Origin: Bacillus nitratireducens
GTDB taxonomy: Bacteria > Bacillota > Bacilli > Bacillales > Bacillaceae_G
NCBI RefSeq assembly: GCF_001884135.1
Contig: NZ_MAOC01000027.1
Span: 178,472 to 242,471 of the forward strand
Direction: 5' to 3'
Length of the DNA stretch: 64,000 nt
Within the stretch, counting starts at the first letter, position 1. Each line of letters starts with the position of its first letter. Made by a program: the position numbers and the translations under genes. Under the pieces are notes generated by a model. The model ran no database searches. It saw only the letters and a program-made list of their open reading frames with translations, and was not told where the DNA came from. Below are positions 8,460 through 17,015 of the stretch, piece by piece.

Positions 8460-9199
8460 TTATAAACTACATTCAAACACATGAAACGCATTCCCTTCAC
8501 CATATCCATCCTTTATTTCATGAACAAAAATTTGACTAAATCCATTAGCAATAAGTATATTTTCAAACTCTTTTAAATCATATAGTCTTATAGGAAAATC
8601 CATAATCTCAGTTTCTTCAATTTTCTCATCATGAACGACTTCATATTTCAGTATAATATTTAAAAGTTTTTGCGCCTTATCATATGACACTTTTCTATAC
8701 TCAACAATTAATTCATTATTAATTTCTTTTCTATTTGTCTCTATCCAATCTAGAATTTGTTCTGTATCACTTCCACCTTGTACAATTGTTAGAAGCAATT
8801 TTCCATTTTCCTTTAAGTTTTTTTCATATTTTGAAGACTAATTTCTACTAAATTATCAGGTAACAGTGAAAATGAACCTATAGGAATCATAATAAGATCA
8901 TATTTTTTATCACTATGGTATTCTTCTATTCTCCCTAGTGACACAACCGGTTTTAAGTTTAATTTTTCCGCTTTCTGCTTACACACTTTAAGCATGTCTT
9001 CTGAAAGGTCGAATCCTTCTATATTCACACCATTTTGTATAAAAGGAATTAGCATTCTACCATTTCCGCACATTGGTTCTAACACTTTCATGTTTTTGTC
9101 TTTTGCAAAAGAAAGATAAAAATCCAATTCTTTTCCACTCGCAATTGATTTATCACTTTCATATATCTTTGTACAAAATTCTCCATAATACGTATGCAA
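8460..9199 (-). pseudogene. SAM-dependent methyltransferase, frameshifted
   Basis: Two adjoining minus-strand reading frames make one class I methyltransferase. The front part (9199 to 8813) has motif I VLEPMCGNGRMLIPF and GFDLSEDML, and KYDLIMIPIGSFSLL as motif II. The back part (to 8460) carries the C-terminal half with EIMDFPIRLYDLKEFE and FHVFECSL. The frame breaks at an A7 run (minus strand of 8818-8824): adding one A restores KKNLKENGKLLLT continuously. Intact length would be about 246 residues. Real inactivation, slippage or an assembly error are all possible. Confidence 0.8.
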
Positions 9200-9247
9200 T
9201 AATAATTCACCTCTTAATTTGAAATGAGTGGGATATTTCCCCTCTTG

Positions 9248-9958
9248 TTATCTATTGTTAACTACAGTAATCTCATAAACACGTAAAAAAGCAATTAAAT
9301 GCTCACACGCTCTTTCGCATGCTAACATTTTAAAGATTTTTTGTTCTTCTTTCGTTTTATCATTCGCTTGATCCGAAGCAGCTTTTAAACATAAAAATGG
9401 TTTTTTATTTATATGACATACGTAAGCGAAAGCAGCTACTTCTTGATCAACCGCCAATGCTCCGTATACAGTATGAAGTAAATATCTCATTTCTGAACTA
9501 CGTATACGTTGATCCCCAGATAAGAATGTACCGAAGTGAACCGGATCATAAGAACGTGTTTTTTTTATTCTTCTTACAAGTGCTTTTGTCGTTTCAATAG
9601 GTGCTGTTCTACCGTTATATAAATTAAAAACATCTTCTCCTGATCCAGCAGCAGTAACATCATGTTGTATTGCGTTGAGCGCAACTACAATATGACCATT
9701 TTTTACCTTATTTGATAAACTTCCGCATATCCCTGTCATAAACAACTCATCCGGCTGAAATTCACTAATTAATAATTGCACACAACTAGCACAACTTACT
9801 TTACCAACACCTGTTACAACTGATATCACTTCTAATTCATTAATAAAATGAAAATGAAATTCCCAAGCTGCTATCTTCTCTACACGCTCACTTGGATAAT
9901 GTTGATGCAAATACGTAAGTTCTGGTTCCCATGCGGATACGATGGCAATACGTTTCAT
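9248..9958 (-). CDS. 5'-methylthioadenosine/S-adenosylhomocysteine nucleosidase-like
   Basis: A 236-residue phosphorylase-fold nucleosidase. RIAIVSAWEPELTYL at the start, VVTGVGKVSCA, FMTGICGSL and the late acidic segment LAVDQEVAAFAYVC with ASDQAND match the MTAN/PNP family, where the acidic residue after VDME-type motifs contacts the ribose. It differs from housekeeping MtnN and is probably a paralogue. I prefer the ATG at 9958 because the protein then begins like its family; the ATG at 9985 overlaps the upstream gene's stop in an ATGA arrangement and would add nine residues. Translational coupling to the DUF3885 gene is likely either way. Confidence 0.75.
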   Translation of the reverse strand: MKRIAIVSAWEPELTYLHQHYPSERVEKIAAWEFHFHFINELEVISVVTGVGKVSCASCVQLLISEFQPDELFMTGICGSLSNKVKNGHIVVALNAIQHDVTAAGSGEDVFNLYNGRTAPIETTKALVRRIKKTRSYDPVHFGTFLSGDQRIRSSEMRYLLHTVYGALAVDQEVAAFAYVCHINKKPFLCLKAASDQANDKTKEEQKIFKMLACERACEHLIAFLRVYEITVVNNR

Positions 9959-9981
9959 TACACGCTTCACTTCCCCTATTG

Positions 9982-10656
9982 TCATTTAAATAAGCTATCT
10001 ATACTTTCTCGTTCATAATCTGGTATCCACTCTTTATACGGATCATATAAATCCCGTATCATTTCTTTATTCTTCGCGATCACTTCACATCCTCTATCAT
10101 CATAAATAAACATGATTATATCCTTTGTTACATTTATAAAAAATACATCTGGATATGAAATTTCTATTTTTCGTCCTAGGTGTGGACGTAGGTCAGGAAA
10201 ATCCTCATGATTAACAGCTTCAATAAGCGGTTCATATTTAATATCTCCCGCAAAACATTGTAAAGAAAATTGATATGTACAATATAAGTCAGCTTCTTCA
10301 TCTTCAAATAGAAAAGGGAATGTTTCTTGTCTTATATGAAACTTTAAATCCTTCTTTTTAATAAATCTATTGTATACATTTATTTTCTGCGAATTTTTTA
10401 TATTTTCCTGTTTAAATCGATAAACATTTGTGACTAAAAAGACGGTATCTTCTTTTGAAAATATATCTTTAAATAGACTTTTATTATACCTATATAGTTG
10501 TGTGAAATATTCCATATTATACGTGTTACCATCTTCTTTGAATTGATATTTATCTTTCCCAAAATCAAAATGAAGATGATTTTCCCACTGAAAGTATATG
10601 GACGGTACTAATGTAACTCCTGGGAATGTTTGATTCATATATTCTTTTAATTTCAT
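9982..10656 (-). CDS. DUF3885-like protein
   Basis: A 224-residue soluble protein starting MKLKEYMNQTFPGVTLVPSI and FQWENHLHFDFG, the pattern I associate with DUF3885 proteins of the B. cereus group. Later landmarks are YRYNKSLFKDIF, LVTNVYRF, and FFINVTKDIIMFIYDDRGCE near the end. There are no membrane segments or catalytic motifs that suggest a reaction. It is 13 bases downstream of the HD gene and overlaps the nucleosidase start region, so the three form one transcription unit. Confidence 0.6.
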   Translation of the reverse strand: MKLKEYMNQTFPGVTLVPSIYFQWENHLHFDFGKDKYQFKEDGNTYNMEYFTQLYRYNKSLFKDIFSKEDTVFLVTNVYRFKQENIKNSQKINVYNRFIKKKDLKFHIRQETFPFLFEDEEADLYCTYQFSLQCFAGDIKYEPLIEAVNHEDFPDLRPHLGRKIEISYPDVFFINVTKDIIMFIYDDRGCEVIAKNKEMIRDLYDPYKEWIPDYERESIDSLFK

Positions 10657-10669
10657 TTTTATACCCTTT

Positions 10670-11268
10670 CTACTCTACAATTTCTTTTAAATGCCAATAT
10701 GCTTCTTCTAGCCACGGGTGTATGACTTTTAATGTATCTTTTCTTTCCCACAAATATGAAATATATACAAAAGCAGCATGTTCTAAAGAGTTTCCTAAAA
10801 CTTTTTTTACATTTATTAAATATGGAGGTGTCCCTATTTGATCCCATTCTAATTTATCAGCAACAAATAGTACTAAATCCATCTTTGTAGCATTTTTACG
10901 CAAAGTAGTGTGGTAACAGATAGCATTTAAAACTTCTTCGTCCTCTATTTTAAATATCTCTTTTGCAATTACTCTCGATAATTTTTGATGAATAATCATT
11001 GGAAATTCTCGTTCTTCTTGTAATATTTCTATTCCAAATTTTTCAGCAACTGCAATCCGCTCCTCGTTCGGAAAGATTGCACTAATATCATGTAAACACC
11101 CTGCAATCGCTGCTTTTTCTTCATCTTCATAAAATATTTTCGCAATTTTTCTTGCCTCATTTGCCACACGAATTGAATGTTTATATGTAAATTCTTTATT
11201 GTATTTTAATAGAGAAGCTTTAATATCATTTTCTATTTTTCCAGTCGGAGTAAATGAATATATATCAT
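10670..11268 (-). pseudogene. HD-domain protein (YqeK-like), frameshifted at codon 3
   Basis: The intact reading would be about 198 residues. An ATG at 11268 with a strong site (AAGGGGGACTTGCT) is followed by ATA and a TA repeat (11258-11265), after which the frame is wrong. Removing one TA unit joins it to an open frame reading YSFTPTGKIENDIKASLLKY and then YKHSIRVANEA. That segment supplies the first metal-binding His of the HD fold; CLHDIS supplies the HD pair and ICYHT the later His. A shorter reading from a GTG at 11167 would lose the first His and has no ribosome site. The intact form resembles YqeK-type HD phosphohydrolases. Confidence 0.7.
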
Positions 11269-11301
11269 AGCAAGTCCCCCTTATAACTAACTTTCAATAT
11301 A

Positions 11302-11380
11302 ACGTGAAATTTAAATATCCTTCTTATTTTGTATTCGTTTTAATTGTGTTAATTCCTTTTTAATACGTTACGTGAAATTT
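11302..11380. promoter_or_regulatory. Repeated ACGTGAAATTT in divergent promoter region
   Basis: ACGTGAAATTT occurs at 11302-11312 and again at 11370-11380, between the HD gene and the response-regulator gene. Two 11-base copies 68 bases apart in a divergent promoter suggest a regulatory site, perhaps for autoregulation. This is inference only. Confidence 0.25.
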
Positions 11381-11458
11381 TATGTAGAAACTTTACTACA
11401 AAATACATAAATGTTTGATATTATAGTAATGTTGATGATTCGCAAGGAAAGGAACTAT

Positions 11459-12157
11459 ATGATGAATAAAAACATATTAATTATTGATGATGATAAAGAT
11501 ATTGTAGAATTACTCGCTGTTTATTTGCGAAATGAAGGTTATAACATTTATAAAGCTTATGATGGTGATGAAGCATTACAAATGATATCTACATATGAAG
11601 TTGACCTTATGATTTTGGATATTATGATGCCAAAACGAAATGGATTAGAAGTTTGTCAAGAAGTGCGTGAAAATAATACTGTACCTATTCTTATGCTTAG
11701 TGCAAAAGCTGAAGATATGGATAAAATATTAGGACTTATGACCGGTGCAGATGATTATATGATTAAACCGTTTAATCCTCTAGAATTAGTTGCTAGAGTG
11801 AAAGCATTGTTACGTAGATCATCTTTCCAAAACGCTGCCACACCAAAGAATGAAGATGGTATTATTCGCATTCGTACAGTTGAAATTCATAAACATAATC
11901 ATACGGTTAAAGTAAATGGTGAATATATTAAGCTCACCTCTATCGAATTTGATATTTTATATTTACTTGCGAGTAATACTGGAAGAGTATTTAGCTCTGA
12001 AGAGATATTCGAACGCGTTTGGAATGAAGACGGTTATGGTTCTAATAAAACGGTAATGGTCCATATTAGTAATTTACGCGATAAACTTGAAACCGTAATG
12101 AATGGTGAAAAACTAATTCATACGGTTTGGGGAGTAGGATATAAAATTGAGAAATGA
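11459..12157 (+). CDS. OmpR/PhoB-family response regulator, VanR-like
   Basis: A 232-residue response regulator. The receiver domain has the acidic pair in IIDDDKDI, the phospho-Asp in MILDIMMPKRNG (about residue 53), LMLSAKAED and the Lys of ADDYMIKPFNPLEL. The winged-helix output domain spans about 130-230 with LTSIEFDILYLLASNTGRVF and VWGVGYKIEK. Overall it is close to the VanR branch. The ATG at 11459 follows AAAGGA by five bases; an upstream ATG at 11411 has no ribosome site. It overlaps the kinase gene by 11 bases. Confidence 0.9.
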   Translation: MMNKNILIIDDDKDIVELLAVYLRNEGYNIYKAYDGDEALQMISTYEVDLMILDIMMPKRNGLEVCQEVRENNTVPILMLSAKAEDMDKILGLMTGADDYMIKPFNPLELVARVKALLRRSSFQNAATPKNEDGIIRIRTVEIHKHNHTVKVNGEYIKLTSIEFDILYLLASNTGRVFSSEEIFERVWNEDGYGSNKTVMVHISNLRDKLETVMNGEKLIHTVWGVGYKIEK

Positions 12158-13304
12158 AGCATTTGATATATTAAAAGATATACCAAAGTGGAAGCTTATT
12201 TTTTGGCTTTTATTAGCTATCACTCTTACACCTATTACCGAATTAATTATATTTCGCCTCGTAACGAGTGTAATTGAGAGTTCACTTACTCTAAGCGAAC
12301 TAGGTAAAGAATTCATTCGAATTTTTGGTTATGAAAAGTATAGAGGGATAAAGGAATCTTTATGGATGATGATCGTTTCTTATTTGTTTTTATTTTCTAT
12401 TTTCTCATCCTATCTTTACATTTTTTATCGTCATGAAAGAAAGCTTTACTATGAAACTTGTATCAAAAAAATGATTGAAGAAATTCGATATATTGCGAGT
12501 GGAAACTTTAATCATAAAGTTTCTATTGTACAGCATAATTATTTAGAAGAATTAGCAACTGGCGTTAATCAAATTGTTGAACAGTTAAAAGTATCAATTG
12601 ATGAAGAAAGACAGGCGGAACAAGCAAAAAGCGAACTAATTACAAATGTATCACATGACTTACGAACGCCTCTTACATCTATAGTTGGATATGTGAATTT
12701 AATTCATCATGATAATTATAGAGATGAAGTGGAATTGCGTCATTATATACAAGTCATATACGATAAAGTAACCCGTCTCAACGCATTAATGAATGATTTG
12801 TTTGAATATACACGTGTTCAAAATAAAGAGTTAAGTTTAAATTCTGTTCCTATTGATATTGTAGAATTGCTTGGACAATTAACTGTCCAATTTCGGATAC
12901 AGCTTCAAGAAGCTAATATTGAATGTCGCCCTTCTTTCCCATCTCAAAAGCTAATGGTACTCGCTGATGGGGATAAATTAGTACGTGTGTTTGAAAACCT
13001 AATCATAAACGCTATTACTTATGGAAATGATGGAAATCATATTGATATTACAGCTTACGAAGACAATCATACGATTGCAATTGATATAACAAATTACGGA
13101 CAGGCTATCCCAAGTACTGATTTACCTCATGTTTTTGAACGTTTTTATCGCGTAGAAAAATCACGATCGACAAACACCGGTGGATCAGGGCTCGGATTAG
13201 CAATTGCAAAAAGTATTGTCGAACTGCATAAAGGAACAATTGAAGTATATAGTGATGATGAAAAGACAACTTTCACTGTAAAATTACTTCCATATAAATG
13301 TTAA
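12147..13304 (+). CDS. Sensor histidine kinase, VanS-like
   Basis: A 385-residue membrane kinase starting at TTG, with AGGA seven bases upstream inside the regulator gene. Two transmembrane segments (about 16-40 and 74-96) flank a short outer loop of about 35 residues. They are followed by a HAMP-like linker, the H-box SHDLRTPLTSIVGY (His about 171) and the ATP-binding motifs NLIINAITYGNDG, HVFERFYRVEKS and GGSGLGLAIAK. The small outer loop suggests sensing at the membrane. The regulator and the DacA-like gene downstream form a locus reminiscent of VanRS with a D,D-carboxypeptidase, but no vanHAX genes are present. Confidence 0.88.
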   Translation: MRNEAFDILKDIPKWKLIFWLLLAITLTPITELIIFRLVTSVIESSLTLSELGKEFIRIFGYEKYRGIKESLWMMIVSYLFLFSIFSSYLYIFYRHERKLYYETCIKKMIEEIRYIASGNFNHKVSIVQHNYLEELATGVNQIVEQLKVSIDEERQAEQAKSELITNVSHDLRTPLTSIVGYVNLIHHDNYRDEVELRHYIQVIYDKVTRLNALMNDLFEYTRVQNKELSLNSVPIDIVELLGQLTVQFRIQLQEANIECRPSFPSQKLMVLADGDKLVRVFENLIINAITYGNDGNHIDITAYEDNHTIAIDITNYGQAIPSTDLPHVFERFYRVEKSRSTNTGGSGLGLAIAKSIVELHKGTIEVYSDDEKTTFTVKLLPYKC

Positions 13305-13318
13305 TATGGCATATTTTT

Positions 13319-13353
13319 AGGTTCAATTTCTTATCTAATAAGAAATTGAACCT
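13319..13353 (+). terminator. Terminator after histidine kinase
   Basis: A perfect 15-base stem (AGGTTCAATTTCTTA with TAAGAAATTGAACCT) around a 5-base loop, followed by TTAATTTT. It separates the two-component genes from the DacA-like gene, which must have its own promoter. Confidence 0.85.
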
Positions 13354-13383
13354 TTAATTTTCCATCAAAATCCAAAATTTAAG

Positions 13384-13413
13384 AATTCCTTAAAATTCTT
13401 TAGAAATTCTTTA
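13384..13413 (+). promoter_or_regulatory. Three helically phased direct repeats upstream of DacA-like gene
   Basis: AATTCCTTA (13384), AATTCTTTA (13394) and AATTCTTTA (13405) recur at 10 and 11 base steps, about 70-100 bases before the DacA-like start. OmpR-family regulators bind direct repeats with this spacing, so this is a candidate site for the regulator encoded at 11459. Confidence 0.45.
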
Positions 13414-13485
13414 CCTTTTCTTTCTTACTAATTAAGCATTCCTTCTTACAATAATATTATTGATGTAATTGTAGGAGGATCGCGT

Positions 13486-14502
13486 ATGCAATTTTTTAAA
13501 AAAATAACAATTTTATTATTATCTTTTCTTATTACTGTACTTATCGTTTTATATTTTTATCTTTATGTAAATGGTCCAACTATTCGAGCTAAATCAGCTA
13601 TTTTAATAGATACTAATTCTGGTGAAATTGTTTATAAAAAAAATGAACGTACTCCTATTCAGTCGGCCACTTTATCTAAATTAATGACAGAATATATTGT
13701 AATGGAACAACTTCATGATGGCAAAATACAATTAGATGAATCTGTGAAAATTAGAAACGAAGTTTTTCAAACAGAAACAAGTCCGATCCAAGTAACATCA
13801 AAGGATAACACTACCGTTCGTGACTTACTTCATGCTTTGCTTTTAACCGGAAATAATCGTTCTGCGCTTGCACTTGCAGAACACATTGCTGGAAATGAAG
13901 ATAATTTTACATCGTTAATGAATGAAAAAGCAAAGCAACTAAAGTTATCACAACAATCTCCATTTTTAAATTCAACCGGAATAAATAGTGAAAAGAATAG
14001 ACAATCAATTACTACAGCAATAGACGCAGCCGAAATAGCTGCACAATTAATAAAAGACTATCCAGATGTATTAAATATTACTAAACAAACCTCTTATCGA
14101 TTTACCTTCAAAGATGTTCAAGTTTTCAACACAAATAAAATGATTTATTCTCTTAATAAAAACATTAAATTAAAAGATGTTGATGGCTTACAATCTAGTT
14201 TGTCAACTAACGGTAATTACAGTTTTGTTAGTACCGCAAAACAAGGAGACACACGTTTTATTTCTGTAGTATTAGACGCCAATGAAGAAAACACCGCTTT
14301 TGTTGAAACAAAAAAGTTACTTCAATACGGTTTTGAACCTACCTCATATTCTGCACTCCAAGCTTTCAAAGACACTATTACATCTTGGACCATTTTACTT
14401 CAGTTTAAAAATTTAATCATACAAACAGTAATAATCTTTTTAATCATTACGATCCTAATGTTTTTACATATACGTCAGAAAAAATCCGAGGACTTTAACT
14501 AA
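13486..14502 (+). CDS. DacA-like penicillin-binding protein with degenerate active site
   Basis: A 338-residue protein with the D-Ala-D-Ala carboxypeptidase (S11) fold. An N-terminal membrane segment (about 6-28) precedes ILIDTNSGEIVYKKNER, which is typical of the family. All three penicillin-binding motifs are altered. SxxK reads TLSK at 62-65 (Thr for the nucleophile), SxN reads TGN at 121-123, and the position of KTG in VDGLKTG reads VDGLQSS at 234-238. The intact DacA at 55575 in this window has SMTK, SAN and KTG in the same places. The C-terminus is a transmembrane helix (about 305-328), not an amphipathic anchor. It may be a substrate-binding or sensory pseudo-enzyme for the adjacent VanRS-like pair. 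Start ATG with GGAGG seven bases upstream. Confidence 0.85.
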   Translation: MQFFKKITILLLSFLITVLIVLYFYLYVNGPTIRAKSAILIDTNSGEIVYKKNERTPIQSATLSKLMTEYIVMEQLHDGKIQLDESVKIRNEVFQTETSPIQVTSKDNTTVRDLLHALLLTGNNRSALALAEHIAGNEDNFTSLMNEKAKQLKLSQQSPFLNSTGINSEKNRQSITTAIDAAEIAAQLIKDYPDVLNITKQTSYRFTFKDVQVFNTNKMIYSLNKNIKLKDVDGLQSSLSTNGNYSFVSTAKQGDTRFISVVLDANEENTAFVETKKLLQYGFEPTSYSALQAFKDTITSWTILLQFKNLIIQTVIIFLIITILMFLHIRQKKSEDFN

Positions 14503-14521
14503 CCGTTCTCTTTTATATAAA

Positions 14522-14550
14522 AAACCGACTTGCATTTAGCAAGTCGGTTT
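14522..14550. terminator. Bidirectional terminator
   Basis: A 12-base perfect stem (AAACCGACTTGC with GCAAGTCGGTTT) lies between the converging DacA-like and DinB genes. Confidence 0.85.
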
Positions 14551-14556
14551 CTCAAT

Positions 14557-15015
14557 CTACAATCCTCTTCCAATTAAATTCGCTGAAACGGGCTGAAGAT
14601 TTAATTCTCTCACCCATATTGATAGCTGACCTATATGATGAATTTCATGTACAATAACATGTCGTAACACTTCACCATACTTATACTCTTTATCTGTCCA
14701 TGAAACTTTTAATATTTTATTCTCTAAGTCTTCTGTCCACGATCGTAGAAATCCCTCTAAATCCTTGTTATACAAATCAGATAACGCTTTCAGTTTTTGG
14801 ATTGATTGATAATCCTTAAATTGCGGCTCATCTACTTCCTTTCCTTTCAAATCACAAATCCAGCTATACTCAACATCTACGATATGAAATAGTGTTTCTA
14901 AAATACTCCCAACACCTCCAACACGTTTGCGAAGCAATTCCTCCTCTGTAAGCTGTTCACACCACTTAAACCAATCTTCTCGTACTTGCCAATTATATTG
15001 AAATAAAGTGTACAC
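14557..15015 (-). CDS. DinB/YfiT-like putative metal-binding protein
   Basis: A four-helix-bundle DinB-superfamily protein, 152 residues from the GTG at 15015. The three histidines expected for metal binding are visible in ETLFHIVDVEYSW and VHEIHHIGQLSIW. Many members are thiol-dependent transferases (bacillithiol transferase type), the rest have no known role. GTG is preferred because GGTGGGAG lies seven bases before it; a longer reading from an upstream ATG would overlap the hydrolase gene. It follows the hydrolase stop by two bases. Confidence 0.8.
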   Translation of the reverse strand: MYTLFQYNWQVREDWFKWCEQLTEEELLRKRVGGVGSILETLFHIVDVEYSWICDLKGKEVDEPQFKDYQSIQKLKALSDLYNKDLEGFLRSWTEDLENKILKVSWTDKEYKYGEVLRHVIVHEIHHIGQLSIWVRELNLQPVSANLIGRGL

Positions 15016-15017
15016 AT

Positions 15018-15758
15018 TTATCTCCCACCTACCCCAAGGATCCACTTAACAGCATCTATAATATAATGTGGAGCATCCTTTTGAATATAGTGACCGCTAT
15101 GTTCTGCAATTATAAATTTATTATTGGTTGATAATTGTAATAATTCTTCTTGCAATTGTAACCATTTCAGTTGTGCATCTGCTGAATAAAAATCTTTTTT
15201 TCCAGCAGCTAACACGACAAGTGGAATATCACTCATTGATTTACAATGTCTATCTGCTTCATCTAGACTAAACATAAACTCTTCATATGAACTTTCATAT
15301 ATAAATTGCTTATAGTAAGCTTCTTGAAATTCTGGAGGCATTATTGGTAAAAAATCTTCTTTATAATTTTCTGGTGTCGAATCAACTAAAACTACTCCCA
15401 TCGTATCTTCAGGATAAAAAGTCGTAAATAAACGTATATTTATACCCCCAAAGGAATGTCCTATAAAAATATAGGGTGGCTTAGGCTGTAATTGTTTTAA
15501 GCAAGCTCTTAATTCTTTTACCATTTCAGAACTAATACGCCGTTTGGAACTCTTCCCACTTTTTCCTAATCCAGCTCTATCATATGTAAGTACCGTACCA
15601 TATTCCGTCAGCCCTTCCGCAATACGATCCCATGCCTTTGAATAATCACCATAACCTGCTTCCATTATAATAACAGGGTGCTTCTTCTTTCCTTGGAATA
15701 TTTTCGTAAATATTTTAAAGGCATTAACCTGTACATATTCCTCTATACATTTAACCAT
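15018..15758 (-). CDS. Alpha/beta hydrolase
   Basis: A 246-residue alpha/beta hydrolase. The oxyanion region is VIIMEAGYGDYSKAWDRIAE, the nucleophile elbow is GHSFGG (Ser about 103), the acid is probably in VVLAAGKKDFYSA and the His is in IIAEHSGHYIQKDAP. No signal peptide. The substrate is unknown. It overlaps the kinase-like gene by 8 bases and is followed at once by the DinB gene, so the three are co-translated parts of one operon. Confidence 0.85.
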   Translation of the reverse strand: MVKCIEEYVQVNAFKIFTKIFQGKKKHPVIIMEAGYGDYSKAWDRIAEGLTEYGTVLTYDRAGLGKSGKSSKRRISSEMVKELRACLKQLQPKPPYIFIGHSFGGINIRLFTTFYPEDTMGVVLVDSTPENYKEDFLPIMPPEFQEAYYKQFIYESSYEEFMFSLDEADRHCKSMSDIPLVVLAAGKKDFYSADAQLKWLQLQEELLQLSTNNKFIIAEHSGHYIQKDAPHYIIDAVKWILGVGGR

Positions 15759-16311
15759 TCACAATCACTTCTCTTCGATTAAGTTCCTCTATTATTTGAT
15801 CAATTATTTCACTTATAGATAAAGATCCATCCAATACAATATCCGAATTCGGCTTAACAGTATGAATTGCCTCTAAATAAGCTTTTCTCGCATGTGTCAT
15901 ATAATGTTTCAAATTATTATGTATTTCACCCATTGTATCTTCTTTAAAATCTCTCAAAATTCTTCTAGCCATCGCAATATCTAAAGGTGTATCGATAAAT
16001 ATAGTTATATCAATGAATTGCCCTATTTCTCTATTTAAGTATGCAAAAGGATAATCTACAATAATATAATCTAAACTACTATCTTGTATAGAACGCTGAA
16101 TATCATTCATTAGCGGTGTAAGTACCCATTCATCGTAATTAGCTCCATCATCAATCCATTTACAAATATCAACAGGACAGTTATCAAAATCATAACTATC
16201 AAAATATAGAGCCTTTGAGTTTTTCAACTCATGAGCTAAACCTTCTGTAATTGTCGTTTTCCCTCCCCCTGAAACAGCTGCAATTGTAATTATTTTTGTT
16301 TTTTTATTCAC
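15751..16311 (-). CDS. P-loop kinase-like protein (uridine kinase-like)
   Basis: A 186-residue P-loop NTPase. Walker A is AAVSGGGKTTITEGLA near the start, YFDSYDFDNCP follows strand 2, the Walker B-like strand is DYIIVDYPFAYL and the lid region is ARRILRDFKEDTMG. The layout resembles uridine kinases and similar small-molecule kinases; the substrate is not known. The GTG at 16311 is preferred because GGTGGGA precedes it; the ATG at 16341 has no ribosome site. It overlaps the downstream hydrolase by 8 bases. Confidence 0.75.
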   Translation of the reverse strand: MNKKTKIITIAAVSGGGKTTITEGLAHELKNSKALYFDSYDFDNCPVDICKWIDDGANYDEWVLTPLMNDIQRSIQDSSLDYIIVDYPFAYLNREIGQFIDITIFIDTPLDIAMARRILRDFKEDTMGEIHNNLKHYMTHARKAYLEAIHTVKPNSDIVLDGSLSISEIIDQIIEELNRREVIVNG

Positions 16312-16361
16312 GATTCCCACCAAACCCCTTTTTGTTAACATAATATAATTATAAAATACTA

Positions 16362-16874
16362 TTATTTATTGTTCCATTCATATTCTAACATGCTCATTTC
16401 CCATAAATTCCAATACGTTTCTCCTACTTTTTTTGACTCTCTTAATAAACCTTCTTTTACAAAACCTATTTTTTCGTAACAAGAAATAGCTGACTTATTA
16501 AAGTCATAAACACCAAGAGTTACTCTATGTAGTTTTAATTCTTCAAAAGCAATACGAAGTACGGCTTTCATCATATGTTTCCCTATAGAACGCCCTCTCA
16601 TTTTCGTATCGCCAACTAACACTTTTCCAACCCTTGCAGACTTATTTATATTGTCTATTTGCCCAAGTGAAATATGACCAATAACTTCTTCAGTCTCTTC
16701 ATCTATTACTGTGAAAGAGAGTGTATTTGCACTTTCTATATATTTCTCTAATTGTTGTTCATTTAAAGGATATGTAAATGCATTTCCCGACCATTGTATT
16801 AAAAATTCTTCGGAATTAATCCAATTTATTAATTGTTTAAAATCGGATCTTTTAAAGGTCTCTAGTTTAATCAC
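16362..16874 (-). CDS. GNAT N-acetyltransferase (RimJ/RimL type)
   Basis: A 170-residue GNAT enzyme of the RimJ/RimL branch. VLVGDTKMRGRSIGKHMMKA is the acetyl-CoA binding segment, KLHRVTLGVYDFNKSAISCY and EKIGFVKEGLLRES are the usual C-terminal landmarks. The GTG at 16874 with AAAGGAGAATCGGA just upstream is the best start. It leads the kinase-hydrolase-DinB genes with a 50-base gap. Confidence 0.85.
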   Translation of the reverse strand: MIKLETFKRSDFKQLINWINSEEFLIQWSGNAFTYPLNEQQLEKYIESANTLSFTVIDEETEEVIGHISLGQIDNINKSARVGKVLVGDTKMRGRSIGKHMMKAVLRIAFEELKLHRVTLGVYDFNKSAISCYEKIGFVKEGLLRESKKVGETYWNLWEMSMLEYEWNNK

Positions 16875-16962
16875 TCCGATTCTCCTTTCATATACCATTC
16901 TTTATAGCCTCAAACTTATTTCTATATAAAGAATATATTCTCCTTTTATACGAAATTGAAAT

Positions 16963-17014
16963 AAAGCCATTCTTATGAATGGCTTTACAAAAAACAGCAT
17001 AATCATGCTGTTTT
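16963..17014 (-). terminator. Two tandem hairpins (terminator)
   Basis: A 10-base stem (16963-16972 with 16977-16986, AAAGCCATTC/GAATGGCTTT) and a second 10-base stem (16991-17000 with 17005-17014, AAAACAGCAT/ATGCTGTTTT) stand side by side after the Cys-rich gene. Confidence 0.75.
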
Positions 17015-17015
17015 C

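Noticed and set aside
9248-9958. Calling the gene mtnN
   Set aside because: It has the nucleosidase fold but diverges from the housekeeping enzyme, so only a family call is made.
10670-11167. HD protein starting at an internal GTG (11167)
   Set aside because: That start lacks a ribosome site and would delete the first metal-binding His; the frameshift explanation fits better.
13486-14502. Calling the gene vanY
   Set aside because: VanY is a zinc metallopeptidase; this protein has the serine PBP (S11) fold and altered PBP motifs.
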